NCBI RefSeq assembly: GCF_030160835.1
Contig: NZ_BSPC01000022.1
Location: 62,001-126,000 of the forward strand
DNA: 64,000 nucleotides
Source of the DNA: Labrys miyagiensis
GTDB lineage: Bacteria > Pseudomonadota > Alphaproteobacteria > Rhizobiales > Labraceae
Reading direction: 5' to 3'
Within the stretch, counting starts at the first letter, position 1. Each line of letters opens with the position of its first letter. Of the stretch, positions 27,801 through 36,911 are shown piece after piece. The notes below the pieces were generated by a model, which saw only the letters and a program-made list of their open reading frames with translations, made no database searches and was not told where the DNA came from. The translations under genes and the position numbers were made by a program.

Positions 27801-30800
27801 TGAAGATCACCTTCCGTGCCCTGCTGGGAGATCTCGGCAGCATCGACGCCTTGACGAGCTATGTCGCCGCGACCTTGCCGCCGGAGAAATTCGCCCCTGC
27901 CGCCGCTCCGGCTCCCGTCGCCCCGGTGGCGGCCGCAGCCGTTGCTGCTCCCGTTGCAGCCCCTCCCGTCGCTGCCGCGGCTTCTTTCGCTCCCCTGGCC
28001 GCAGCCGTTCCGCTCGGAGCCGGTGGCGGCGTCGAGGGCCTGATGCGCGACCAGTTGCAGATCATGGCGCAGCTGATGCAGCAGCAGCTGGAGACTCTGC
28101 GGGGCGGGACGGCCATGCCGGCGGCGGTGATCGCACCGGTTCAGCTTTCTGCTCCTCAGCCTGTTGCCCCTGCGCCGGTGCCCGCCGTACCGGCACCGCC
28201 CGCAGCTCAGGAGGCGGGCGACAAGGATCTGCCTTCGCGCTTCGCCGTCTACAAGAACACCCAGAAGGCGCATGACCAGGGCATCGACGCCCGCCAGCGT
28301 GCCCATATCGAGGCGCTGACCGCCCTCTACAGTGCCCGCAGCCCCGGCTCCAAGCGCCTCACGCAGGACTACCGCAAGGTGCTCGCCGATCCGCGCGCCG
28401 CCTCCGGCTTCAATCCGGACTGGAAGGAGATGGTCTACCCCGTGGTCGCGTCCCGTTCGAAGGGCTCGCGCATCTGGGACGTCGACGGCAATGAATATAT
28501 CGACCTGGTCAATGGTTATGGCCAGACCATGTTCGGCCATGCGCCCGACTTCGTGGTCGAGGCTGTCGACCGCCAGCTCAAGGAAGGTTTCGCCATCGGC
28601 CCGCAATCGGTGCTGACCGGCAAGGTCGCAACGCTGTTCTGCGAGATGACCGGCAATGACCGCGTCACCTTCTGCAACACCGGCTCCGAAGCTGTGATGG
28701 CCGCCATGCGCGTCGCCCGTACGGTGACCGGCCGCCAGCGCGTGGTGACCTTTGCCGGCGATTACCACGGCCAGTTCGACGAGGTGCTGGTCAAGGGCCA
28801 GGTGCGCAAGGGCGAGCACCGCTCGCTCCCCGTTGCGCCAGGCATCCCGCCCCAGTCGGTCGAGAACGTCACGGTGCTGGAATATGGCTCCGACGAAGCG
28901 CTCGCCTGGATCCGCCAGCACGCCGGCGAACTCGCCGCCGTGGTGGTCGAGCCGGTGCAGAGCCGCCGTCCGGATCTGCGGCCGGTGGAGTTTCTCAAGC
29001 AGGTTCGCGCCATCACGCAGGAGTCCGGTGCGGCGCTGGTATTCGACGAGGTCGTCACCGGCTTCCGCATGCATCCGGGCGGCCTGCAGGCCATCTTCGG
29101 CATCAAGGCGGACCTTGCCTGCTATGGCAAGGTGGTGGGTGGGGGCCTGCCGGTCGGCGTGCTGGCCGGCAAGTCAAGCTTCATGGATGCGCTCGACGGC
29201 GGCACCTGGAGCTATGGCGATGATTCCTATCCGGAAGTCGGCGTCACCTTCTTCGCCGGCACTTTCGTGCGCCATCCCCTGGTGCTGGCGGCGCTGCTTG
29301 CCGTGCTGGAGCATATGAAGGCGAAAGGCCCGGCCCTGCAAGAAGACGTCTCCGCGCGCATGGGCCGGCTGGTCGACCAGCTCCAGGCCTGCTTCGCCGA
29401 GCGCGGGCTCAGCCTGCCGACCCCGGTGTACAGCAGCATGTTCTATATGCAGCCGAGCCATGACTACCGCTTCGGCAGCCTGCTTTATTATCATCTGCGC
29501 GCCCGCGGCGTGTACGTGCATGAGGGCTTCCCGTGCTTCCTGACCACGGAGCACACGGATGACGACGTCGCGCGCATCGTCCAGGCCTTCCGCGAAAGCA
29601 TCGAGGCGATGCAAGCCGACGGTCTGCTGCCGACGGGCGAAGCCGTTGCGGTGAGCGCGCCGCTTGCGGCCGTCCCGGCGCCCAGGCCCGCTACGCCCAC
29701 CGGCCCGATTTCGCCGACTCCCTCGCAGACCGAGGTTTGGTTGTCGGCTCAGCTCGGCGACGAGTCGTCCTGCGCCTTCAACGAATCGATCAGCCTGCGC
29801 TTCGACGGCGCCCTCGATGCCGGCGCCCTGGCATCGTCGCTCAATGATGTGCTGGAGCGGCACGATGCTTTGCGCGCCAGCTTCGACACCACCGGCACGC
29901 TCATTCATTTCGCGCCGGCACTCCAGCTCGACCTGCCGGTCATCGACCTCTCTGGCGAGGCCTCGCCGGAAGCGGCGTTGAAGGGGCGCATCGAGGAAGA
30001 CGCCAAGACGCCGTTCAACCTCGTCGGCGGTCCGCTGGTGCGGGCGCAGCTCCTGCGCCTTGCCACTGACAAGCATGTGCTGGTCTTCACGGCCCACCAC
30101 ATCGTCTGCGATGGCTGGTCGGTCAATGTGCTGATCGGCGAACTCTCGGAGCTCTACCGCGCCAAACTCGAAAAGACGCAGCCTGTGCTGGCCGAGCCTC
30201 TGCCCTTCAGCCTCTATGCCCAGAGCGAGCAGCAGAGCGCCGGTTCTCCCACCGACGAAGCCTATTGGATCGACCAGTACCGCACCGCACCGCCACCGCT
30301 CGAACTGCCGACCGACCGTCCCCGTCCGCCGATCAAGACGTTCAACGGCGGCTCCGTGCCGTTCACCATCGACAAGCCGCTCTACGACGCCGTGAAGAAG
30401 GCGGGGGCCAAGCGCGGCAGCACCCTGTTCGCAACCCTGCTTGCCGCCTTCGAGATCCTGATGGGCCGGCTTGCGGGCCAGAACGAGGTCGTGGTGGGCA
30501 TCCCCGCTGCCGGCCAGTCGTTGATCGAGGACGACCGGGCGCTGGTCGGGCACTGCGTCAACCTGCTGCCGTTGCGCGCGAGCTGGCAGGACGGCGTGAG
30601 CTTTGCCGATTTCCTCGCCGCGACCAGGCAGAGTGTGCTGGATGCCTATGATCATCGCAGTTGCACGCTCGGCACCATCCTGCGCAAGCTTACGCTGCCG
30701 CGCGATGCCAGCCGCCTTCCTCTTGCCGAAGTCCAGTTCAACCTGGAACGTCTCGGCGGCGATCTTGCCTTCCCGGGCCTGAAGACCGAGATTTCGGCCA

Positions 30801-32911
30801 ATCCGAAGAGCTTCTCGACCTTCGACCTCTTCGCCAATGTGACGGAGTCGGCGAACGGGCTGCGCGTCGACTGCGACTACAACGCCGATCTTTTCGACGA
30901 GGTCACCATCCTGCGCTGGATGGGGCATTATCGTAACCTGCTGCAGGCGATCGCCGACGACATCACGAAGCCTGTCGACGTGCTGCCGCTGCTGGCGTCG
31001 GGTGATGCCGTCGCCACGCTGGACGGGCCGGCCTTGCCAGTGCCCTCCGAAACGCGCCTGAATACCGTCCACGGTCTCTTCGAAGCCCAGGTTGCGGCTA
31101 CGCCGAGCGCTGATGCGGCATTTTTCGAGGACGAGACGGTTGACTATCATGAGCTCGACCGCCGGGCCGGACAGGTTGCCGCCTGTCTTGTCCAGCGTGG
31201 CGTCGCGCGTGGCTCGCGCGTGGCGGTGCTGGTCGACCGCTCGGTCGATATGCTGGTGGCGCTTCTCGGCGTACTCAAGGCCGGCTGCACCTATGTGCCG
31301 CTCGCTACCAACCATCCGCCGGCGCGCCTGATCTCGATCATCGAAGAGGCCAAGGTCGCCGCCGTGGTGACGCAGGCTGCCCATGCCGGGCTGGGCTTCG
31401 GGCCTGCCACGGTGATCCGGCTCGACAGCGAGCGCGATGCCATCGCTTCACTTGCCCCTCTTGCGGCGGGCGCGATCGAGGTCGGCGGCGATGACCTGGC
31501 CTATGTGATCTTCACCTCCGGTTCGACGGGCAAGCCCAAGGGCGTGGAGGTCAGCCATGGCAGCGTGGCGAACTTCCTCGCATCGATGCGCATCGAGCCT
31601 GGCTTCAGCGCCACTGACCGACTCCTCGCCGTGACGACGATCTCTTTCGATATCGCGGCGCTGGAGCTCTACCTGCCGCTGGTCACCGGCGGCAGCGTGG
31701 TAATTGCGCCGCAGAGCGACACGGCGGATGGCTTCGCCCTGTTGAAGCGCCTCAACGAGAGCGGCGCCACGGTGATGCAGGCTACACCGATCACCTGGGT
31801 GATCCTGCTGGAGAGCGGCTTCAAGCCTTCGCCAAAGCTGAAGATGCTGTGCGGCGGCGAAGCCCTGCCGCGCAGCCTTGCCGACCAGCTGGTCCAGAAT
31901 GGCGGCGAGCTCTGGAACATGTATGGGCCGACGGAGACCACGATCTGGTCGTCCATTGCCCTTATCAAGCCGGGTCCCGAGCCGATCACCGTTGGCCAGC
32001 CGATCGCCAATACCCAGTTCCACATCCTCGACAAGTTCGATCGCGTGGTGCCCGTGGGCGTGGTGGGCGAACTTCATATCGGCGGCGACGGCGTGGCGCG
32101 TGGCTATTTCCGGCGGCCGGAGCTGACGGCGGAGAAATTCATCGCTGATCCAATCGCCGGCAAGCCCGGCGCGCGTCTCTATCGCACCGGTGATCTCGCG
32201 CGCCTGATGCCAGGGGGGCGTCTGCAACTGCTTGGCCGCAACGACCATCAGATCAAGCTGCGGGGCTTCCGTATCGAGCTCGGTGAGATCGAGGCAGCAT
32301 TGGGCAAGGCAGGCCTTGACGTGGCGGCGGTGATCCTGCGCGAAGACACGCCCGGCGATCCGCGCCTGGTTGCCTATTTCGAGGCGCCCGAGCAGAAGGC
32401 ACCGCGCATCGAGACGTTGCGCGCCGCGGTGGCCGAGACCTTGCCGGATTACATGGTGCCGGGCCAGTGGGTTCGGCTCGACGTGATGCCGCGCAATACC
32501 AGCGGCAAGCTCGATCGTCGTTCCCTGCCCAAGCCCGACAATACGTTGCTCGAGGCGCAATCGACTTATGTGGCGCCCAATAACGAAATCGAAACCACGC
32601 TCGCGCAAATTTGTGCTGAAGTATTGGGGCAGTCCAGGGTAAGTGTCGAGGATGATCTCCTGGCGCTGGGAGCTGATTCGATCCATATTTTCCAGATCGT
32701 GGCGCGAGCCAACCAGGCGGGGCTCAGCCTCTCGGCCAAGACTCTCCTGCAGAACCGCACCATCGCCCGGGCGGCCGCGACCGTTTCAGCGATCGCGCCA
32801 CCGGCGGACCGGCCAGAACTACCCCAGCTCGTACGTGTCGCCAGGGCTGGGCGTCGCGCCGGTGGAGCGGCTGCTGCGGCGATCAGCACTTTGCAGTACC
32901 CTGAGCGGTGA
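24806..32911 (+). CDS. hybrid PKS-NRPS: KS-AT-ACP-aminotransferase-C-A(Gly)-PCP
   Basis: 2701 residues. KS (about 12-435) has Cys193, His329 and His370. AT (about 540-840) has Ser638 in GHSVGE and HAFH, the malonyl-CoA type. ACP has Ser983. An Ala/Pro-rich linker (about 1030-1145) leads to a PLP class III aminotransferase (about 1150-1590, Lys1442 in CYGKVVGGG). The C domain has HHIVCDGW (His1765). The A domain code reads D-I-L-Q-L-G-M-I-W-K, glycine-like. The PCP has Ser2625. No KR, DH or ER is present, so the beta-keto thioester is the expected substrate for the aminotransferase, giving a beta-amino acyl unit as in mycosubtilin, iturin and microcystin systems. The starter for the KS is not encoded as a loading domain. 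Confidence 0.93.
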   Translation: MSDPFDNAPSGELPLNAVAVIGMAGRFPGARNVGAFWRNLCNGVESITRFEDSELEDSYGQEVRRAPNFVRARPILPDVEFFDAPFFGMYPREAELTDPQHRVFLECAWEALEDGGYDPASYPGAIGVIAGCSMNTYFLHHVVGNRGVSEDFTNAFQVGQYPMLLGASGEFLATRVSYKLNLNGPSFTLNTACSTSLMAIAQCCQQLLLYQCDMAIAGGVSITFPQKRGYLSQEGGMVSEDGHCRTFDADANGTVFGSGAGAVLLKRLEDAVADGDHIYAVVRGTGVNNDGSAKVGFTAPSSDGQANAIMMAHANAGIEPTSISYVECHGTATPLGDPIEIAGLTKAFRATGDETKQFCAIGSVKSNIGHLDAAAGVVGFIKTALSLQHRLLPPTLHFKKPNPRLDIENTPFFVNAALNEWPAGSEPRRAGVSAFGVGGTNVHIVLEEAPERPVPVAASQVEVLTLSARSEAALGKARSALADHLRQTPDLPLAEVAHTLQAGRRVFDYRWSAASRDLDGAIAALGNAATARAVKATADPGVLFMFPGQGSQYPDMARGLYDGNAGFRADIDRCADILRLYLERDLREVLYPAERREDDHKELAATCYAQPGIFSVEYALGRLWMSRGIQPRAMIGHSVGEFVAACLAGVFTLEDVLPLVATRGRLMQDLPPGGMLAVRLPEAELTPLLDKDLAIAAINGPSLCVASGPYEAIDRLETVLKERNVVSRRLHTSHAFHSPMMDPIIEPFTGHVRKLALQAPSIPYVSGVTGQWITVAEATSPDYWARHFRQPVRFADGLGLLLSDANAVLLEVGAGNTLTSLALQGAAKGRVVVPSLGDAQRERPDEDSMAEALGRLWAAGVPVNWSGLRDGAQPRRVSLPTYPFERERHWVDAPKPAQNAPQNAPLAAAMAEARVSTDATPLPVGATMDTSLMPLPEQAAMPDANARENAIRAVVVSIFEDLSGEDVGSAPAGTTFLEMGFDSLFLTQAAQELLNKFGLKITFRALLGDLGSIDALTSYVAATLPPEKFAPAAAPAPVAPVAAAAVAAPVAAPPVAAAASFAPLAAAVPLGAGGGVEGLMRDQLQIMAQLMQQQLETLRGGTAMPAAVIAPVQLSAPQPVAPAPVPAVPAPPAAQEAGDKDLPSRFAVYKNTQKAHDQGIDARQRAHIEALTALYSARSPGSKRLTQDYRKVLADPRAASGFNPDWKEMVYPVVASRSKGSRIWDVDGNEYIDLVNGYGQTMFGHAPDFVVEAVDRQLKEGFAIGPQSVLTGKVATLFCEMTGNDRVTFCNTGSEAVMAAMRVARTVTGRQRVVTFAGDYHGQFDEVLVKGQVRKGEHRSLPVAPGIPPQSVENVTVLEYGSDEALAWIRQHAGELAAVVVEPVQSRRPDLRPVEFLKQVRAITQESGAALVFDEVVTGFRMHPGGLQAIFGIKADLACYGKVVGGGLPVGVLAGKSSFMDALDGGTWSYGDDSYPEVGVTFFAGTFVRHPLVLAALLAVLEHMKAKGPALQEDVSARMGRLVDQLQACFAERGLSLPTPVYSSMFYMQPSHDYRFGSLLYYHLRARGVYVHEGFPCFLTTEHTDDDVARIVQAFRESIEAMQADGLLPTGEAVAVSAPLAAVPAPRPATPTGPISPTPSQTEVWLSAQLGDESSCAFNESISLRFDGALDAGALASSLNDVLERHDALRASFDTTGTLIHFAPALQLDLPVIDLSGEASPEAALKGRIEEDAKTPFNLVGGPLVRAQLLRLATDKHVLVFTAHHIVCDGWSVNVLIGELSELYRAKLEKTQPVLAEPLPFSLYAQSEQQSAGSPTDEAYWIDQYRTAPPPLELPTDRPRPPIKTFNGGSVPFTIDKPLYDAVKKAGAKRGSTLFATLLAAFEILMGRLAGQNEVVVGIPAAGQSLIEDDRALVGHCVNLLPLRASWQDGVSFADFLAATRQSVLDAYDHRSCTLGTILRKLTLPRDASRLPLAEVQFNLERLGGDLAFPGLKTEISANPKSFSTFDLFANVTESANGLRVDCDYNADLFDEVTILRWMGHYRNLLQAIADDITKPVDVLPLLASGDAVATLDGPALPVPSETRLNTVHGLFEAQVAATPSADAAFFEDETVDYHELDRRAGQVAACLVQRGVARGSRVAVLVDRSVDMLVALLGVLKAGCTYVPLATNHPPARLISIIEEAKVAAVVTQAAHAGLGFGPATVIRLDSERDAIASLAPLAAGAIEVGGDDLAYVIFTSGSTGKPKGVEVSHGSVANFLASMRIEPGFSATDRLLAVTTISFDIAALELYLPLVTGGSVVIAPQSDTADGFALLKRLNESGATVMQATPITWVILLESGFKPSPKLKMLCGGEALPRSLADQLVQNGGELWNMYGPTETTIWSSIALIKPGPEPITVGQPIANTQFHILDKFDRVVPVGVVGELHIGGDGVARGYFRRPELTAEKFIADPIAGKPGARLYRTGDLARLMPGGRLQLLGRNDHQIKLRGFRIELGEIEAALGKAGLDVAAVILREDTPGDPRLVAYFEAPEQKAPRIETLRAAVAETLPDYMVPGQWVRLDVMPRNTSGKLDRRSLPKPDNTLLEAQSTYVAPNNEIETTLAQICAEVLGQSRVSVEDDLLALGADSIHIFQIVARANQAGLSLSAKTLLQNRTIARAAATVSAIAPPADRPELPQLVRVARAGRRAGGAAAAAISTLQYPER

Positions 32912-35385
32912 TGTCTATGTCCAATACGGATCCTGGAAACAGCGGCGGGAAGGATCTTCAGGTCCAGGAGGCCGAGATCTACGAGTTCCCGTGCTCCCTG
33001 GCGCAGAGCCGTTTCTGGGTGCTCGACCAGATTACCCCGGAAAACCCGGCCCTGAATGTCGCCGTGCGCTGGCGCCTTCAGGGGCGCATCGACGTGCCTG
33101 TCCTCCAGCAGGCTCTGAACGCCGTAATCGATCGGCATGAGATCCTGCGTACCGCCTATCGTGACGTCGATGGCGAACCCGTGCAGCTTGTCATGCCCGA
33201 AGCCTTGCTGCAGCTGCCGGTCATCGACCTCACGCTGCTGCCCGAGCGGGCGCGGCTGGAGGAACGGGAACGCATCAGCCTGATCGAGGCGCGCAAGCCC
33301 TTCGACCTGACGGCGGTTCCCAATCTGCGGGCGACGCTGCTGAAGGTCGGCGCCGAAGAACACATCATCCTGGTGACCGTCCATCACATTGCCAGCGACG
33401 GCTGGTCGGTGGGCATCATCGCCCGTGACATGATGGAATTCTACGAGGCCAGCCTGAAGGGCAGGGCACCGCAATTGTCGGATCTGCCACTGCAATATGC
33501 CGACTTCGCGGTGTGGCAGACCGAGTGGATCAAGGTCGACGATCTCAAGGCCGAGCGCGACTATTGGACGACGCAACTGGCGGGCTTTCAGCCTTTCGAC
33601 CTGCCGACCGATAAGCCCCACAGCGCGGGCTCCGCGCCGGCGGTCATCGCCGGACGCCAATTGCCGCGCACGCTTACCGATGCCATGACCGCCCTGGCCA
33701 CGTCCGAGGGCTGCACCTTCTTCATGGTGGGAGCGAGTGCGCTGGTCGGCATGCTTTACAGTCTGACCGGGCAGGAGGACATCACCCTCGGCACGCAGAT
33801 CGCCGGGCGTGACCGTGTCGAGCTCAACAATGTCATCGGCCCCTTCATCAACACGGTGCCCCTGCGCGTCGATGCCGGAGGGACCCCGAGTTTCCGGCAG
33901 TTGCTGGGCCGCATGCACGACGTGATCGAAGGCGCCCTGGTCAACCAGCGCATGCCGATCGAGGACATCGTCGCCATCGTCAAGCCGATACGCGATCCCG
34001 GCCGCAATCCGCTCTTCTCGGTCAATGTGATCTGCCAGCGTTCGTTCATTCCAACCGATGTACGGCCCGACCTGACGCTGATCGACATGCCGTCCGTGTC
34101 GCCGGGCGCGCTCTATGACCTGAACTTCTTTTTCGTGGAACGCCCCGACGGCTGGCGCATGTCCTGCGAATACAACACCTCGCTCTACAATGCAGCGACG
34201 GCGGAGGGCTATCTCCTGCAATTGCACGGGCTGCTCGAAAGCTTCATTGCCGATCCCGATCAGCCGATCCCTGAGAGGCAGGCGGCTCCTGCGCGCGCCA
34301 TCCAGCCGGTGCGGCCGCTCCTGCAGGCCCCCACCATCCCGGCGACCACACGCGAAGGGGTGGAGGCGCAACTCGCCGAGATCTGTAAGACGGTGCTGAA
34401 GATCCCGACGCCCGGCCGCACCGATAATTTCTTCGCGCTCGGCGGCCACTCGCTCACCGCGTTTCGCCTGCTGTCGCGCGTCGAGAAGATCTTCGACAAG
34501 CGCATTCCCTTCGAGGATCTCTACACCTATCCCACCATCGCAGGGCTGGCGAACCTTATTGTCGGCGAGCCTGAGGCCCAGTCCGACAACGTTGTCGTGA
34601 TGCAGCCGCTTGGCGACAAGACGCCGATCCTGGCGGTGCACGACACTTTCATCTTCCAGGATCTCGCCGATCGCCTGGGAGGAGACCGTCCGTTCATCTC
34701 CATTCCGGTCCCGGATTTCATCGAGACCCGGCCGCAGATTCCCTATTCGGAACTGGCGACCCATTATCTGCGCGCCATCGAGGAAGTCCGCCCCAGGGGC
34801 CCCTATATCCTTCTCGGCTTCTGCTTCGCCGCACGTCTCTCCTTCGAGATCGCGCGCCAACTGGTCGCGAAGGGCGAGCGGGTCGAGCTTCTCGTGGCCA
34901 TCGATGCATGGGCGCCGAAATATCTGATGCGCCAGTCGCGGCTCAGGGCCTTCCTCGCCGAATTTTCCTATCGCATCCAGAAGCTGGGCTTCTATGTCGG
35001 CCTGTTCTTCAAGGGTGCGGAGGGACGCAAGAATGCACGCCGGCGCATGGGGATGTTCAGCAGAAAGCTTCTCGCCGCCATCGGGCTGAACTCGAAGCCC
35101 GATGCCGACATCGACGAGATCACGCAGCGCAACAAGTGGATCGACCAGGCCGGGCATAGCCAGGAAACCAAGCAACTGCCGGTCCCGATCCTCTCGATCC
35201 ACAATGCCGACATGCCGCTGGGGGCCTTCCTCGACAAGACGATGGGCTGGCAGGCGCTGACCACCGAGCACGTCACCATGGCGTCTGTCCCTGGCAGCCA
35301 TAGCGATCTCCTGCGGCGGGCTGGCTCGACGACCATCGCCAATATCATCAATGCTACGTTGAAGCGGCAGCCCGGCCAGCAATGA
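32908..35385 (+). CDS. NRPS terminal protein: C-PCP-thioesterase, no A domain, cysteine nucleophile
   Basis: 825 residues. The C domain (about 15-440) has HHIASDGW with His160 and Asp164 intact. A PCP follows directly (about 485-550, Ser515 in LGGHSLTAF), with no adenylation domain between them. The thioesterase (about 570-825) has Cys639 in LGFCFAAR where Ser is usual, Asp666 exactly 27 residues later, and His798 in PGSHSDL. The PCP must be loaded in trans; the free-standing Thr A-PCP is the obvious candidate. Cys thioesterases are known from obafluorin (beta-lactone) and sulfazecin (beta-lactam). It overlaps both neighbours by 4 bp. Confidence 0.92.
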   Translation: MMSMSNTDPGNSGGKDLQVQEAEIYEFPCSLAQSRFWVLDQITPENPALNVAVRWRLQGRIDVPVLQQALNAVIDRHEILRTAYRDVDGEPVQLVMPEALLQLPVIDLTLLPERARLEERERISLIEARKPFDLTAVPNLRATLLKVGAEEHIILVTVHHIASDGWSVGIIARDMMEFYEASLKGRAPQLSDLPLQYADFAVWQTEWIKVDDLKAERDYWTTQLAGFQPFDLPTDKPHSAGSAPAVIAGRQLPRTLTDAMTALATSEGCTFFMVGASALVGMLYSLTGQEDITLGTQIAGRDRVELNNVIGPFINTVPLRVDAGGTPSFRQLLGRMHDVIEGALVNQRMPIEDIVAIVKPIRDPGRNPLFSVNVICQRSFIPTDVRPDLTLIDMPSVSPGALYDLNFFFVERPDGWRMSCEYNTSLYNAATAEGYLLQLHGLLESFIADPDQPIPERQAAPARAIQPVRPLLQAPTIPATTREGVEAQLAEICKTVLKIPTPGRTDNFFALGGHSLTAFRLLSRVEKIFDKRIPFEDLYTYPTIAGLANLIVGEPEAQSDNVVVMQPLGDKTPILAVHDTFIFQDLADRLGGDRPFISIPVPDFIETRPQIPYSELATHYLRAIEEVRPRGPYILLGFCFAARLSFEIARQLVAKGERVELLVAIDAWAPKYLMRQSRLRAFLAEFSYRIQKLGFYVGLFFKGAEGRKNARRRMGMFSRKLLAAIGLNSKPDADIDEITQRNKWIDQAGHSQETKQLPVPILSIHNADMPLGAFLDKTMGWQALTTEHVTMASVPGSHSDLLRRAGSTTIANIINATLKRQPGQQ

Positions 35386-36494
35386 GGCGCTGGCCGCTCT
35401 CCGCTGCAGGCCTCAGGAAGCGCCTCAGGTCATGGCGGACCTTGTCTTCTGGCTCGCGGCTGGTGGCCGGCGTGCTGGTGACGGCCTTCGGTGTCGCCGG
35501 ACCCGCTCCAGCCGACACGCCTGTGGTGGCGGTGATGACCTTGCCGCTGACGGAGCTCTGCCCTGATGTGCCGGTGTCCCAAGGACTGAAGGACGTTGCT
35601 CAGCGGCTGGTGGTGAAGGCCTGGTATCCGAGCAAGGCGCAGGAGCCGCCGCAAGTGGGATCCCCTTATCCCGTCGTGCTGTTCAACGCTGCATGGGGCG
35701 GCAGCAGCGACAGCCATTTCGGACAGATCCATGAACTGGTGACGTATGGTTTCGTGGTGATCAGCATCGATCACCGGCTCGATCTCAACGAGTACGACCA
35801 GTTTCTCGACTTCTCCTCGCAGGAGGCCTTCGATCGGACCAAGATCCTGGTCGACGGCAAGGCACGGCAATTCGCGTCGGACAATATTGTCGTCTTCAGT
35901 GCGCTGACGGCAGCGGCTAGGTGTGCGGCATCCGACGAGAAGGCCACCCTGATCCGCAGCCTCGATTTCAACCGGACCGGGATCCTGGGTTACTCCTTCG
36001 GAGGGGCCGTCGCGGCGCAGACAGCTTGGCAGGACCCACGGTTCAAGGCGGCTCTCAACCTGGATGGCTGGCTTTTCGCCGACGCCTCGACCCTCGGTGT
36101 CGTCCAGCCCTTCCTGGAGATCAGCGACGACACGCCGATGCCCACGCCGGCGGATCTCGACTCGCCCAATATGCGCGAGCGCCTGGTGGCTCGCTTGAAC
36201 GACGCTGACTATAGGCAGTTGCGTGCCAATATGATCAGGCATGGCGGCTACTATCTCGTCATCTCCGGCTCCAACCATGAAAGCTTCGTCGACGTCTCCA
36301 AGCGCTCCGTGGCCCAGCAACTCGCGGCTCTTCTGCCCGGCTCCGGCCGTATACCCGAGATCGTCAACGCCTATATCCTGAGCTTTTTCGAGCGTTATGT
36401 CGCCGGCAGCCAGACCAGTCTCATCGACCAGATGCCCTCTCCCTACAAAGAGGTCCGGCTCGAATTCGCCCAGCCGCCCGCCTCTTCCCGCTGA
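35382..36494 (+). CDS. secreted alpha/beta hydrolase (PAF-acetylhydrolase/dienelactone hydrolase-like)
   Basis: 370 residues with an Arg-rich N-terminus and a hydrophobic stretch ending in a likely signal cleavage site around AGPAPA-DTP (residue ~45). The nucleophile elbow is GYSFGGA at about residue 205, and a late His is in SGSNHESF. Its start overlaps the thioesterase stop by 4 bp, so it is made with the assembly line. A periplasmic hydrolase coupled to an NRPS could mature the product, cleave a prodrug form, or give self-resistance by opening a lactone. None of these is shown by the sequence. Confidence 0.85.
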   Translation: MRRWPLSAAGLRKRLRSWRTLSSGSRLVAGVLVTAFGVAGPAPADTPVVAVMTLPLTELCPDVPVSQGLKDVAQRLVVKAWYPSKAQEPPQVGSPYPVVLFNAAWGGSSDSHFGQIHELVTYGFVVISIDHRLDLNEYDQFLDFSSQEAFDRTKILVDGKARQFASDNIVVFSALTAAARCAASDEKATLIRSLDFNRTGILGYSFGGAVAAQTAWQDPRFKAALNLDGWLFADASTLGVVQPFLEISDDTPMPTPADLDSPNMRERLVARLNDADYRQLRANMIRHGGYYLVISGSNHESFVDVSKRSVAQQLAALLPGSGRIPEIVNAYILSFFERYVAGSQTSLIDQMPSPYKEVRLEFAQPPASSR

Positions 36495-36911
36495 GGCAGG
36501 GATTGGCCAGGTAGATCAGCCGTGGCGAGCAGGCGAGCGGTACAATAAAACGGCCGGATGAGTTGATTTTCGGGTGTCCCGACCCTGTTTTGGCACGTTT
36601 CGGGCTGTTGCACATGTGTACCAGGCACCGCATCGCATGATTCGGGCGCAATTGTGTTCGCGGTCCCACAGTCCGGCGAGTTGACGCAAAGAATGCGCGC
36701 GGCGAGGCAAAAGCCAGCGAGTCACGGGCGTGGCCTGATGCCGCGGTGCAGGTGGTTTGCGCCAGCAGTCGAACGGATTCGCTGATGGGAAGTTCGGGTG
36801 CGGCGCAATTTGACAGGATTTCGATTCGCGGAGCCGTCACCGGAATATCCATAATATTCTGTTTTTGCTTGATAATTTATATTCTTACGCGAAGTTTTCG
36901 TATGCTCGCGA

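Noticed and set aside
24806-35385. Long minus-strand open frames opposite the NRPS-PKS genes
   Set aside because: These are antisense shadows caused by high GC at third positions; they have His/Arg/Gly-rich low-information sequences and no start sites.
35382-36494. SyrC-like aminoacyl shuttle for threonine transfer
   Set aside because: The protein has a signal peptide and a Ser nucleophile (GYSFGG), whereas SyrC is cytoplasmic with an active-site Cys.
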